A stretch of 29,500 nt of DNA from Glandiceps talaboti (Eukaryota > Hemichordata > Enteropneusta > Spengelidae). Made by a program: the position numbers and the translations under genes. Below the pieces are notes generated by a model. That model was given only the letters and a program-made list of their open reading frames with translations, was not told where the DNA came from and made no database searches. Below are positions 20,196-29,332 of this stretch, in pieces. Position 1 is the stretch's first letter, and each line of letters starts with the position of its first letter. The stretch lies in the NCBI RefSeq assembly GCF_964340395.1, contig NC_135561.1:3471501-3501000 (forward strand). Direction: 5' to 3'.

Positions 20196-20238
20196 CTGAT
20201 AATGTCTGAGTGAGTCAGATGAAACCTACACAGTCGCT
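20196..20238 (+). ncRNA. degenerate hammerhead-ribozyme-like motif
   Basis: CTGATAA (expected CTGANGA; one core change) is followed by a 5-bp stem II, TCTGA/TCAGA at 20205-20209 and 20215-20219 with loop GTGAG, then T and an intact GAAAC at 20221-20225. GTC follows at 20233. Stem III is not convincing. A decayed ribozyme from a retroelement is possible; activity is unlikely. Confidence 0.25.
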
Positions 20239-20240
20239 TC

Positions 20241-20480
20241 AAAAAATACATACCAATAATGTAACTTCACTATTAGTATTACTATAAAAATTGTTAGTCA
20301 AGTATTAATTTCTATTCTACTATTACTGTATCTAGCTAATGATTTATTATTACAAAGCCATATTTGTATTGTAAGCAGACCATTATATGTATGTGAAAAC
20401 TATAAAAGCAAATATCTTAACACCAACACTAAAATAGGTTTTTATATCACTTGTGTTCCATATCATCTACATGTAACATA
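20241..20480. other. non-coding stretch
   Basis: AT-rich, no feature seen. Confidence 0.4.
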
Positions 20481-20657
20481 CATGTAGTACCAGTGTGCCC
20501 AAATTCTTATAGTACCAGTGTGCCCAAATTCTACATGTAACATATGACGATTATAGTACCAGTGTGCCCAAATTCTACATGTAAATAACATATAGTACCA
20601 GTGTGCCCAAATTCTACATGTAACATATAGCACAATGTGCAAAAATTCTACATGTAA
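20462..20657. repeat. irregular minisatellite of AGTACCAGTGTGCCCAAATT units
   Basis: The 22-bp core starts at 20486, 20511, 20555 and 20594, with a decayed copy at about 20629. Core identity is near-perfect, but spacing varies (25, 44, 39, 35 bp) because spacers of TACATGTAACAT differ in length. Confidence 0.9.
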
Positions 20658-21835
20658 GATAGTAGTATATAGTACATATCTAGTCTCTGCTAACCAAAAA
20701 CCTAAAAGCTTTTAGATGCTATGAACATATACACATAAATATGATCCAAAATTTGGCTAAATCACTGAAAAATAGAGTAATATAAAATGTACATTTCATT
20801 GAGAATAGAGTAACTATCAATCATCTGTTAACCTACTAGATATATCGAGAATATTATTACAATTACATTATCTATTAGGTAAGTGATTGGAATTATTTTT
20901 TCAAGGCATTTATGATTTACTTTTAATATGGTTGACAATCAATCATAGCTTGTCAGTACAACAGAAGCAGAGTGTGAACACTGCTTCCTTGTGTACAATA
21001 AATGTCATTTCTTGATCTGTCTCTCTTTAGTACCCTACATTTGTACCGTACATGTACTTCAAGTATACTCTATCACAGCATTAATCATGACATTACCCAA
21101 ACTATCTTAAGTACTGCATAATCTTACAACAACATTAATAACAGTTTTAAGACTCAGCTGTCTTGCATTCAAGTTTTCAATCAAGCTAATGCTGAGCAAT
21201 ACAGCGGCCAAGGTTACAGCTATTTTAATATCTGATTCTAATACATCCATTTCAGTGATTACCTACATTTAGACAGCTTGTAGATCAAGATATATGATTT
21301 CCTACAGTACATCTGACATACATGCTTCCTGTGCGCTATAAATGAAACCTCATTTGAAAGCCTGACTCTATTTTCCTGTAACACTTCTTCTTAAAATATT
21401 CATGATCTCAACTCTACAGATACTTTTTTTGCACAGCAGCCAGAGGGCAGCCAATCAAGGAACCCTATTATTTCACCAATACTATGAAGCCATGCTATAG
21501 ATAATATCCATTAAAATAGATATATCCTGGTTTCTGATATTTTAGCAGATAAATAATGAAGGGGAAAAAAACGTGATAATATCGGTCTGTCGATTTGTGT
21601 GGCTGTATAACAATTCCATAACTGTACACAAAGACAATGTCAACTTTGCAGCATATTATTACAAAACATTGCAGTGCTACAATAAAGACAGACACTGGTG
21701 ACTATTCACCAGCATTGATTTCCTGTAAAGTATTATGACTTTGTTGAAAGACAACAAATAAAATGGGAACGTAAGCAATCTTTAGACTTTAGAAATCGGC
21801 ATTGATTTTCATCAGATCTAGTAGTCTACCCATAC
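20658..21835. other. non-coding stretch with one hairpin
   Basis: GAAGCAG (20964-20970) pairs with CTGCTTC (20981-20987); AATAAA follows about 11 nt later. No exon is supported, and the GC level rises slightly after 21800. Confidence 0.4.
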
Positions 21836-21843
21836 TGACGTCA
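21836..21843. promoter_or_regulatory. CRE/ATF-type palindrome TGACGTCA
   Basis: Perfect 8-bp palindrome matching the consensus site for CREB/ATF bZIP factors. The same octamer with the same following base occurs at 14394-14401. Regulatory use is not shown. Confidence 0.3.
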
Positions 21844-21869
21844 ATATGGCTCTCTGACACAGTCATTCA

Positions 21870-21885
21870 TTGACAGACTGGACTG
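21870..21885 (-). other. strong acceptor-like site, minus strand
   Basis: TTTTCTTCCTGTTTGCAG on the minus strand (ending at about 21883) has a good pyrimidine tract. One frame after it stays open only 13 codons (SSLSMNDCVREPY, then TGA), so at most a tiny terminal exon. Confidence 0.15.
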
Positions 21886-21920
21886 CAAACAGGAAGAAAA
21901 TCGACACCAAGCATGCCTAG

Positions 21921-21955
21921 CCTTAGTCTAGTTCCTGCGGTATTGTTACGATTTT
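21921..21955 (+). repeat. dispersed repeat family D, copy 2
   Basis: Matches 15097-15133; see that entry for the shared blocks. Flanks differ. Confidence 0.55.
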
Positions 21956-22100
21956 CACCTCCACTCACAGGAAAGTCAAAGTTGTTACTCTAGAAGTCCT
22001 GAGATGCATCAGATGCAATTTAAAATTCATCCACAGCCACCCATGCAGTCATTAACATCATGTCTTTGTTAATCAATCACAAAATTCTAACCAATAACAC

Positions 22101-22260
22101 AGTCCCTCATAAAGTTGGTGTTTATTGGGACAGTTATGTAATGTCCAAATATGGTATATTTGTCAGCTCAGGAGGCTACTTATAAATACACTGTTTACGC
22201 AACTATAACAGTTGGGGTTCATTGATTGGATGAACAACTTTTTGTGCTGATTGAGGGACT
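22101..22260. mobile_element. possible 160-bp MITE-like segment
   Basis: AGTCCCTCA at 22101-22109 is the exact inverse of TGAGGGACT at 22252-22260, and the next few bases inward are partly alike. No clear target duplication is seen at the edges. It contains a TATAAATA at about 22182. Weakly supported. Confidence 0.25.
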
Positions 22261-22477
22261 TTGACCAGACGTGGTTTATCCAGACTAGCCTAGCCTAGGC
22301 TATGTTATACAATCAGCAATCATTAACTTATTCCTATCAACAACTCATGTATTCATAGTTATCCAACTACTACATCATATAGAAGAAATGTTACTTTCAA
22401 CAATCTAGATGCTATTAACATTTTATGTATATTTAGCTTTCTCTTTATTACTACGTCATAGAACTTCAACAACATTA

Positions 22478-22550
22478 AAATCCTGGATGAAATATTTATA
22501 TTTTGCAAAATACCTCTCTTCACAACATTTCTGTGGAAATATATTTTCTG
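22478..22550 (+). repeat. dispersed repeat family B, copy 1 (5' part)
   Basis: Shares TCCTGGATG, ATTTTGCAAAATAC, ACCTCTCTTC-CAACATTTCT and GGAAATATATTT in order with 23980-24060. The sequence after the last block differs. Confidence 0.75.
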
Positions 22551-22627
22551 TGTCTCATTACCCAACCGACCCAAATTTCAGCTCCAAAAAAATATTTTTA
22601 TTTTCACCCACCCATACTTTTTTGCAG

Positions 22628-22765
22628 AAAAGCGCCCTCCCTGGCAAGAATAAACAAGTGTCTGGACTATCGACGTCATCTACAGTCATGGTGGTGACAA
22701 TGACACTTGTTCACAAACAGAGCATTCCATTCACGATCGAAGAAGTTATTCAAATAGGGGGCTGA
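22628..22765 (+). CDS. candidate terminal exon, unknown protein
   Basis: An excellent acceptor (CCACCCATACTTTTTTGCAG) precedes a phase-0 frame of 45 codons ending in TGA at 22763-22765. It begins KSALPGKNKQVSGLSTSST, continues VMVVTMTLVHKQSIPF and ends TIEEVIQIGG. G+C and CpG are clearly above the flanks. A polyadenylation-type AATAAA lies 53 nt after the stop. The composition, with a Ser/Thr-rich linker then a hydrophobic strand, is protein-like. Against this, AGCGCCCTC recurs at 17999 and the flanks are dispersed repeats, so it may be repeat-derived. No family is recognised. A 10-bp inverted repeat AACAAGTGTC/GACACTTGTT lies inside. Confidence 0.35.
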   Translation, partial: KSALPGKNKQVSGLSTSSTVMVVTMTLVHKQSIPFTIEEVIQIGG

Positions 22766-22817
22766 GAACTTGGCAATTGGGTAGAGAAGCTGGGAAAGGG
22801 TTTGTTACCAGGAACCA

Positions 22818-22823
22818 AATAAA
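22818..22823 (+). terminator. possible polyadenylation signal AATAAA
   Basis: AATAAA 53 nt downstream of the stop at 22765, in purine-rich sequence. It fits the end of a transcript containing the exon at 22628-22765. Confidence 0.3.
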
Positions 22824-22868
22824 AAGAAGATATGGAGGAGGAAAAGGAGAGGCAGAGAAAAATGAACA

Positions 22869-22899
22869 TTTTTTTTTTTTTTTACTTTAAAAAAAAAAA
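22869..22899. repeat. T15 and A11 facing homopolymers
   Basis: A run of 15 T is separated by ACTTT from a run of 11 A. It can form a hairpin and could mark element boundaries. Confidence 0.8.
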
Positions 22900-22902
22900 T
22901 TA

Positions 22903-22972
22903 ATTGACCGACCGACCCATAGTTGCAATGAAATAGTGATGAGAAACATAAAAAAAATAGAGTTACCCTTAC
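22903..22972 (+). repeat. dispersed repeat family C, copy 2
   Basis: Related to 18370-18445; begins TTGACCGACCGACCCAT and contains GTGATGAGAAAC and GAGTTACCCT. Confidence 0.4.
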
Positions 22973-23039
22973 CAAACACCAGAAAGAGAGATCTAAAAAA
23001 ATTGATGAGGGATAGCACTAGACTAATCTGACTACCAAA

Positions 23040-23125
23040 CAATGCAGGTTTTCTCCTCCGTTAACAACGAACCTGTCAGTGACGACCCTCAGTGGATTTC
23101 TTGAGAAACAAGCGTAGATATAACG
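23040..23125. other. CpG-rich, coding-like patch, strand unclear
   Basis: The plus strand has ATG at 23041 reading MQVFSSVNNEPVSDDPQWIS then stop. The minus strand reads FSRNPLRVVTDRFVVNGG in a longer frame that also runs through the (TA)n repeat. Base composition is unlike the flanks. Neither frame has clear splice sites. Confidence 0.2.
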
Positions 23126-23181
23126 TGAAAGAACTATCCAGTGTAAAATGAAGATTATTATCAGACTAAATGAATAGAATG

Positions 23182-23183
<2 letters not shown>

Positions 23184-23219
<36 letters not shown>
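23184..23219. repeat. (TA)n microsatellite
   Basis: 18 AT units; long Ile-Tyr frames across it are artefacts. Confidence 0.97.
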
Positions 23220-23224
<5 letters not shown>

Positions 23225-23724
23225 TATTTTTATATCTACCACAATGCCATTTAATCTCATTAATAATTATTGAAGTAGATTTCTGAAGTAAGCATTACAA
23301 GAGATAAATAAATTCAAAACATGAAATATTAAATGTTCACATGATTAACAATCCAAACATTACACTAGAAAAGCCTCGCCTATAAATAAATGAATTAACA
23401 TTTATTCAAAATTTTACAAATTCATCTAAAAAATTACTAACAAAATTAATTTCCCTTTATCCACATGAATATGCCTAAAGCATTAAAAAGTGTTATCAAA
23501 TAAGTTTATTAAATATTTAAAATATCACACTATAACAATATTAATGGTATCATAATTCATTCAAGTTTGAGTCTGAAAAAGATGTTATGTTTGTTAGCAA
23601 ATAGCAAAAAATAAAAATAAATTTAAATTTAAATGTCATTACAGAAGATGATCAGTACCAATAATAAATAAACTATTACTATTTTTGCAATATTGTTTTT
23701 AAAAAATTAACAAATGTATATTAC
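23220..23724. other. extremely AT-rich non-coding stretch
   Basis: Among the most AT-rich sequence in the window; no feature seen. Confidence 0.5.
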
Positions 23725-23791
23725 TATATTTGAGTTATTTAGCTATCTCTTTTTTGTTACAATAAAGTCTGAGAAGATTTCATTTGATTTG
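23725..23791 (+). repeat. dispersed repeat family B, copy 2 (3' part)
   Basis: Contains TTTGTTACAATAAAGTCTGA then GAAGATTTCATTTGATT and ends near a run of nine A, like a retroposed 3' end. Matches 24053-24126. Confidence 0.75.
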
Positions 23792-23979
23792 AAAAAAAAA
23801 ATTGCTGTATTATTTATTTTACCTAAACATTTATTTAGTATTCCACATTCTATCTATTCTGATGGATTTTATCATTAATTAACATAGATTTTTTAAGACT
23901 GGCCTACAGCACTATAAAATAGTTTATTTTGCTGAGAGATAATTTCCATTTCTTCTCATGTCTTGTTCATGATAAAATC

Positions 23980-24126
23980 AGACTCCTGGATGGAATACTA
24001 TTTCTCTATTTTGCAAAATACAATGTACCTCTCTTCGCAACATTTCTTTGGAAATATATTTGAACTATTTCACTATCCCTTCTTTGTTACAATAAAGTCT
24101 GAGAGTGAGAAGATTTCATTTGATTA
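23980..24126 (+). repeat. dispersed repeat family B, copy 3 (both parts)
   Basis: The first half matches 22478-22550 and the second half matches 23725-23791, joined at GGAAATATATTTGA. It therefore gives the longest version of the element (about 147 bp). A 4-base GTGA insertion separates it from copy 2. No open frame. The AATAAAGTCTGAG block near its end suggests a transcript-derived 3' end on the plus strand. Confidence 0.75.
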
Positions 24127-24238
24127 AAATTCATCAACCTTACTTTAAATACTTATCTTACTTTTTGTTTAGATGAAATGAAATGCCAAGGAAAAGAATC
24201 AATGAATTGTTCATTTCAGGCAATAGCTAGACTGGTAC

Positions 24239-24495
24239 CAGTCCCTTGGGAGATTTTTATATATATTTATCTTGTCTCATATTCTTCAACTGTTTTGAGT
24301 TTGTTAATCATTTATATAGTTTTGTAGAGGAACATCTCAACTTTTTTTTTTTAGTTACTAGTAGTCTTTCAAGGCTTAGGCATTCTGTCAACTGTTTGCA
24401 ATCACTCACTCACGGCACTATTTCTCTCAAAAGAACACACATCTTAAAAAAAGTTTTTATTCATATTAAGAGTGAATAAAGTCCAGAGACTTGAA
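24239..24495 (+). mobile_element. dispersed repeat family A, copy 2
   Basis: Aligns in order with 9875-10126 (see that copy for shared blocks). The 3' ends match through CC(A/G)GAGACTTGA, and ACAGATTTCT occurs a little further on in both. The internal inverted repeat seen in copy 1 is degraded here. It contains a TTTTTTTTTTTT run absent from copy 1. Confidence 0.65.
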
Positions 24496-24570
24496 AAGAC
24501 ATGCAGTCTAGATAGTACTAGTTAATAGTCTGTGGCCACAACACCTTTTCACAGATTTCTGGGCTTTTGA

Positions 24571-24776
24571 GGTTCGATGCTACGGATAGCATGTAGACTA
24601 AAGAGAGATATTGAGATTCTATGCTACGGATAGCATGTAGACTAAAGAGAGATATTGAGATTCTATGCTACGGATAACATGTAGACTAAAGAGAGATATT
24701 GAGATTCTATGCTACGGATAGCATGTAGACTAAAGAGAGATATTGAGATTCTATGCTACGGATAGCACTAGACTAC
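24571..24776. repeat. 44-bp minisatellite with a hairpin in each unit
   Basis: TGCTACGGATAGCATGTAG starts at 24578, 24622, 24666, 24710 and 24754, exactly 44 bp apart. Each intact unit contains ATGCTA-CGGA-TAGCAT, a 6-bp stem with a 4-base loop (TCCG on the other strand, a UNCG-type loop). One unit has a stem-breaking change (TAACAT), and the last is truncated. Confidence 0.95.
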
Positions 24777-24973
24777 ATATTTCTAAATGACAACTGTAAT
24801 ATCAATGCCCATTTCAATTAGTGTTTATTATTATTCAGGTTTATTTAGTAGTTTTCACTTTTACCTTTCATATAGACTGTCAACAGTCATCTTGACTTTT
24901 TTGTAATTTATCTTTAATACAATTGTTGCTGCTGAAATTAATAGAATTAAATATAACATCATGGTGTGTGCAG

Positions 24974-25109
24974 GACGTTCCATTACAACCGTGTTGTTAG
25001 AAACAACAATATTAATTTGAGATGCAAGGAATCAAGAACTATCCTAGATATAAACAATCACATCACAGAAACCAGTCCAAGGTACACCACAAAATATCTG
25101 TTAATCTGG
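24974..25109 (+). CDS. possible internal exon, unknown protein
   Basis: GTGTGTGCAG (acceptor, poor pyrimidines) is followed by one base and 45 codons, then TGG|GTAAGC, a good donor. The peptide starts TFHYNRVVRNNNINLRCKES, continues RTILDINNHITETSP and ends RYTTKYLLIW. It is Asn-rich and basic, closer to chance composition than other candidates, and no family is recognised. The unspliced frame stops at 25152-25154. Confidence 0.22.
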
Positions 25110-25154
25110 GTAAGCTGTAAATACCATCAAAGGATTAATATTGGATGGGATTAG

Positions 25155-25466
25155 ACTCCTTTTAATTATTGGTTGTCCTTGCTTACAGATTTTATCTCCA
25201 CCATCTATGGTTTAGTTCTGTGGTTTATTTCCAGAAGTAATAAAAAAATATGCTAAATTTTGCCTATAATATATAATAGTATGTACATCATACCCTAGGT
25301 TTTAATTCAGCAATCTAAGATTTTAATGATATTCAACAAAGAAGACAAAAAGAAATCCTAGTCAATAACTAACACTTTAATACATAGGACTAGAATGCTT
25401 CTATACCTGCATATAATTGACAGTGGTATTATAGGGTGAAACAATCTGAATTCCCTATGACTACAG
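25155..25466. other. non-coding stretch
   Basis: Unique, AT-rich, no feature. Confidence 0.4.
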
Positions 25467-25534
25467 AGCTGCGGTCGGTTGGCTTTGTTGTGTTCTACTG
25501 ATGTTACACAACAAGCTTAGTAATCTGATTACAG
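25467..25534 (+). CDS. possible internal exon encoding a hydrophobic segment
   Basis: CCCTATGACTACAG (acceptor) and ACAG|GTAAGC (strong donor) bound 68 nt. The only long open frame reads AAVGWLCCVLLMLHNKL then SNLIT. It is preceded by an in-frame stop, so it needs splicing. The hydrophobic run could be part of a membrane segment. A 9-bp perfect hairpin (TTGTTGTGT/ACACAACAA, 12-nt loop, 25485-25514) lies within it. Evidence is splice sites only. Confidence 0.22.
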
Positions 25535-25652
25535 GTAAGCCAGAGCAAATCTTTGAAAATTCACAGGGCTACCCATTCAAAACTGCACCAAAGCCTTCAG
25601 TAGGTACAACAAAACCTCTCTAAGAAGTAAAACAAGCAAAGTAAGAGGATAT

Positions 25653-25901
25653 TCAATACACAATCCCTTGATTTCTAATTTGCATTTCTCTTGCATTGAG
25701 CCAGTTTCTGGTTTGCAGGTATAAACACACACTCAAAAAAACTTCAAGAAAACATTTCCAGTTATATTCCTCAGGTTTAGAGTCTCGGTAACCATGGAAT
25801 AAATTGTGTTTCCTCAACCATCCAGTTGTATTTTCAGACAGGAACTCCAGTGAGTACCTAGAGAACTGATGTATATTTTCCATATAATATACCTGCAAGC
25901 C
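25653..25901 (-). CDS. candidate terminal exon, unknown protein
   Basis: On the minus strand a T/G-rich acceptor (GTGTTTGTTGTTAG) is followed in phase 0 by 82 codons to TGA. The frame includes YMENIHQFSRYSLEFLSEN, TTGWLRKHNLFHGYRDSKPE, EYNWKCFLEVFLSVCLYLQ and RNWLNAREMQIRNQGIVY. Three Trp, many charged residues and helix-like spacing make it one of the more protein-like frames in the window. The context is not informative. A transposon-derived fragment is possible. No polyadenylation signal is seen just after the stop, and the family is not recognised. Confidence 0.35.
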   Translation of the reverse strand, partial: GLQVYYMENIHQFSRYSLEFLSENTTGWLRKHNLFHGYRDSKPEEYNWKCFLEVFLSVCLYLQTRNWLNAREMQIRNQGIVY

Positions 25902-26567
25902 CTAACAACAAACACTCACATACATGTAATATCCAAGTTGTCTGCTTTGGAATACGATACAGCATACATCCATGGATACAGGATGCAGTGCAGGGATGGG
26001 AGGGATAACGTGAAGTCATCAACATATCTAAATTTATAGACAATCCTAGTACAATAGACCCTTATCTGGGCATTAACAGTTAGTCTAGATAATTATAAGA
26101 TACAGGTATAATCTCAGCTCTTGTACATATTAGTTTGTACACTAAAAGTTTCTGTTTCTCCTACCTTTATCTGTGGTAGTAACTAAATCAAATGCTGGCA
26201 CTCAATACATAGATACACTGATATGCTACATATGAATACAATTCTTGTTCTATATTAAATTTTGTAAGATTAACCCCCTCACTTCCCAATAGATAAATAA
26301 ATATTGTATGATGGCAAAACAATACAACATAAATGGTACAAAAAAAACTTTGTAAACACACCTTTTCTTTGTGGCATTATCATTTATTCGAGTTGTATTG
26401 AGACAATACAATCAATGAAAAAAACATAGTTATTCTTTTTTTCTTTATTGTAGTACTGATATGTGTACATGTGTACATGTGTATTTTGAGTGGGAAGTAA
26501 TTGTCAATACAGTTTCCCCATTTTTAACATTATGTACAGCTATATGCATCTGTCATACTTTTGGCAA
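25902..26567. other. non-coding stretch
   Basis: Unique sequence; GTGTACATGTGTACATGTGT (about 26463-26482) is a small palindromic repeat. Confidence 0.4.
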
Positions 26568-26645
26568 GTTGTTGTTGTTGTTGTCGTCGTCGCCACCACC
26601 ACCACCACCACCGTCGTCGCCATCATCAGTGTCATCATCATCGTC
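26568..26645. repeat. compound trinucleotide repeat
   Basis: (GTT)n, (GTC)n, (CAC)n, (GTC)n and (ATC)n follow one another. The plus frame reads Ser/Pro runs (inside a 110-codon frame at 26461-26793) and the minus frame reads Asp/Gly/Asn runs. Either could be a disordered coding region, but no other support is seen. Confidence 0.9.
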
Positions 26646-27654
26646 AAATTACATTCCAGAAGTAGATCGGGCTGAACTGGTAATGGTTTTTGTAACCATA
26701 CAGGCTGATATCAATATTGATATACATGATAAGTCATGGTTACACTACTTACAAAGGCAGGGCTTGCTACACTTGGCAGTCAGATTTATATAGTCAAATG
26801 AATTGTTTCAGCTGCAGTATCCTATCTATTTCCATTGGTCCAGCAAACTACCACCTTCTACATTTGGTAGTCTAGATATAATAGTCAGTATGTGTTCTGA
26901 ACTATTGCTAATTTGAAACCTTAGAAGGATACAATGTGGTTGGCTGAAATCTAGTCAATCAACAGTCACTATACTTCCCTGGATGTGTTTCATTTTCCCA
27001 ATCAACATAGAAACTACTGTTCCATAATATGCATTCTGTTTGCCTGATTTCAAAATTGATAAGAAAGGAAGTCAGCTACCTGGCAGTTTCTAACTGCACA
27101 GAATGTCATTGACACTTATGAAATGTTCATGACATTCCAGACATTTTTCCCCTGTCTATCTACAGCTTAGAATAAATCACCTGTATATCCCAATTACACC
27201 AACTTGGCTCAAAGCTTATACACAACATTGCATTTGTTTACTACCTACTGGTTCTATTTCACTTGTATGGCATGATTTGTTGTGAATCACGATGTATGTA
27301 CACAGCACATACATAAATACCCAAAGTAAGAAATGCAGTAAAGTGCAATATCAACCTTACATCAAAAGCTTATTACCGGTAATATAAGTAAAGCCTTCTG
27401 TAGCTACTTGCTAGATAATTTCTGTCATTCTGTTATACTTTTTATATTCCAAAAATAATTAGTTGACCACTAAAAATTGAATTTGATGATACAAAATGGA
27501 AAACCAGTGGTCTTTTGATGAATACAGACCACTACTACTGTCGACCCTGTCACATATCAGATACAAATAAGAGGAAATGGCCACATGACATAGACCAAGG
27601 GAGGGAGGAATTAAGTCTCCTAAATGTGTCAATTTATTGACCACACTGAGGTAG
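26646..27654. other. mostly non-coding stretch
   Basis: Immediately after the trinucleotide repeat the plus frame continues NYIPEVDRAELVMVFVTIQA and on to 26793, which is fairly protein-like. From 27459 a minus frame of 89 codons (ATG at 27728) runs to TAA at 27459. Neither is backed by splice or signal evidence. Confidence 0.25.
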
Positions 27655-27717
27655 GCACATGATCCCTTCGTACTACTCCATGGTTCGGTAGAATTCCTAT
27701 CAAATTTTGACTTCCAG
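27655..27717 (+). CDS. possible internal exon, unknown protein
   Basis: A full-consensus donor CAG|GTAAGT closes a 21-codon frame reading AHDPFVLLHGSVEFLSNFDF plus Q. The acceptor (CACACTGAGGTAG) is weak. It ends in phase 0 and would join in frame to the candidate at 29333. The minus strand is also open here (27459-27728), so the strand is uncertain. Confidence 0.2.
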
Positions 27718-29332
27718 GTAAGTCTCATTTAATTTTTTAAATTATTTTTCTGATGCACCTATAGGCAGTAATATTCCATTTCAGTAGTAAGAATTCAATA
27801 AGCTCTGATATCAATAAGTCAGTAATTTCCTGCAAGGGTAACACGTACACCACAAAATGTACTTGAACTTTCTACCTTTTCCATCTACAATGGTTGTGAA
27901 ATCAAGCCAGTAAATGTTCGATTTACTCACCTTGATCGTTATCAGTGATGATTTCCCACCTGATTACACCTAATATTTACAAGGTACTAAGATTCTCAAT
28001 AGTTCCCATACAAAGTACTACTGTAATTAGAATCTTTACTCAACCCAATACCAGAAATTGTATAAATCCTCATTGCCAAATGTTCAAATTTAATGAATGT
28101 TACATTTGAACAATAATACAAGGAGAGTCTATTGTCTTTCACCCAGTTGGAAACATTGGATTATAGCATGTCCAATGACCACCTGTACTTTCAATTTTCA
28201 TGATATAAGTACCTCCAGTGCCTTCTAATGATAGCCAAATTTTGTTGTTGTTAGTCAGTATGATAAAGACTGGCATTTCTCATGAATCATCACATAGTAA
28301 GAGATAGGAGAACACCAAATTTTGGTGCGTAACTAGAAACTGTGTGTGTCAGTGGCACATCAAATTGGCTCAGAGGGCACACTGAGTACCTCACTTACAT
28401 ACAAAGATGGCAAAAGTTCTAGCTTAGATCTAGCTCAGTTTGACCCTATTTACTGAACAACACAGGTTTTCCCCTACAAGTACTCTGGTTTCTCCTGCTT
28501 TATCACTAGGGCACTTGGATGCTGCACAAGTGATCACCATGTTTGAATTTCTAATTTTTAATTCAAACTAATAAACTATTACATTTGTATTACATATATT
28601 TTTGTGTATACACATACTAACTCACCAAAATAAGCAACAAGTCACAAATCATTTAGTTTTAATAGTTGATGAATGGCCATAGCAGAGATGGGAAAATTTG
28701 GTAAAATGAAGTGTTGTTGGTACATGTACACATTCATTTTATTTAACCATGGTTTTGGTAGAACTTAACGAGCCCTGATAAAATTGTATGGGAATTTGAA
28801 CTGAAGTAGATCTTACCTAGGGTTTAACCATAACAGAAACATATGTTGTTTATCAGTTATTTACATATAACAGTAACAGTGATAGTGATACTGTAATTAT
28901 ACTATATAGTGAGTACCTAGAGTAATAAGCACCTGTTAATTCTCATAGTACAATACATGAAATGACAAAAACACTACTTCTTTTTTTTTAAGATGGAGTG
29001 ATTTACCTGAAATAAAGGCAAATTATTCACACTCTGAATTCAAAACTGATACAAATATGATTACAGAGCAAGAAAACAACATTTTTGGTTGTACTATATT
29101 ACATAGATTTGTAAGGTTAACATTTACAGCTGGTAGTATTCATGGTGGCAAATGTTGGGTTTATGTTTTAGCTCTATTTGTATTTTACATATCATAGACA
29201 ATAAATACACTATAAATATGATTTTGTATGTAGCCAGGTAATATCAACCCAGTGTGCTTCTTTGTACAACTACCTCGTCTAAAAAGTGGGATTTATCAAA
29301 TCATATTTTGTTCATACTTTTTTACATTTCAG
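27718..29332. other. non-coding stretch
   Basis: Contains a possible 29-nt minus exon at 27931-27959 between TAATCAG and AAG|GTGAGT (one frame reads WEIITDNDQ). Minus donor-like sites lie at about 28396 and 28816. Otherwise unique AT-rich DNA. Confidence 0.3.

Noticed and set aside
20462-20657. Repeat-spacer look of the 22-bp core array
   Set aside because: Spacers are variants of the same TACATGTAACAT sequence rather than unique, so not CRISPR.
22409-22697. ATG frames beginning at 22409 and 22503
   Set aside because: Their first halves are family B repeat sequence; only the part after the acceptor at 22627 in one frame looks coding.
23018-23260. 80-codon minus frame with Ile-Tyr repeats
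   Set aside because: It runs through the (TA)n microsatellite; only the CpG-rich end was kept as a weak patch.
24571-24585. GGTTCGATGCT resembling a tRNA B box
   Set aside because: No A box or cloverleaf upstream, and it is simply the edge of the 44-bp minisatellite.
26461-26793. 110-codon plus frame with Ser and Pro runs
   Set aside because: Mostly a compound trinucleotide repeat; the Lys-poor start and lack of splice or signal evidence do not support a gene.
28817-28842. Minus ATG followed by donor (MFLLWLNP)
   Set aside because: Eight codons and an unremarkable context; expected by chance.
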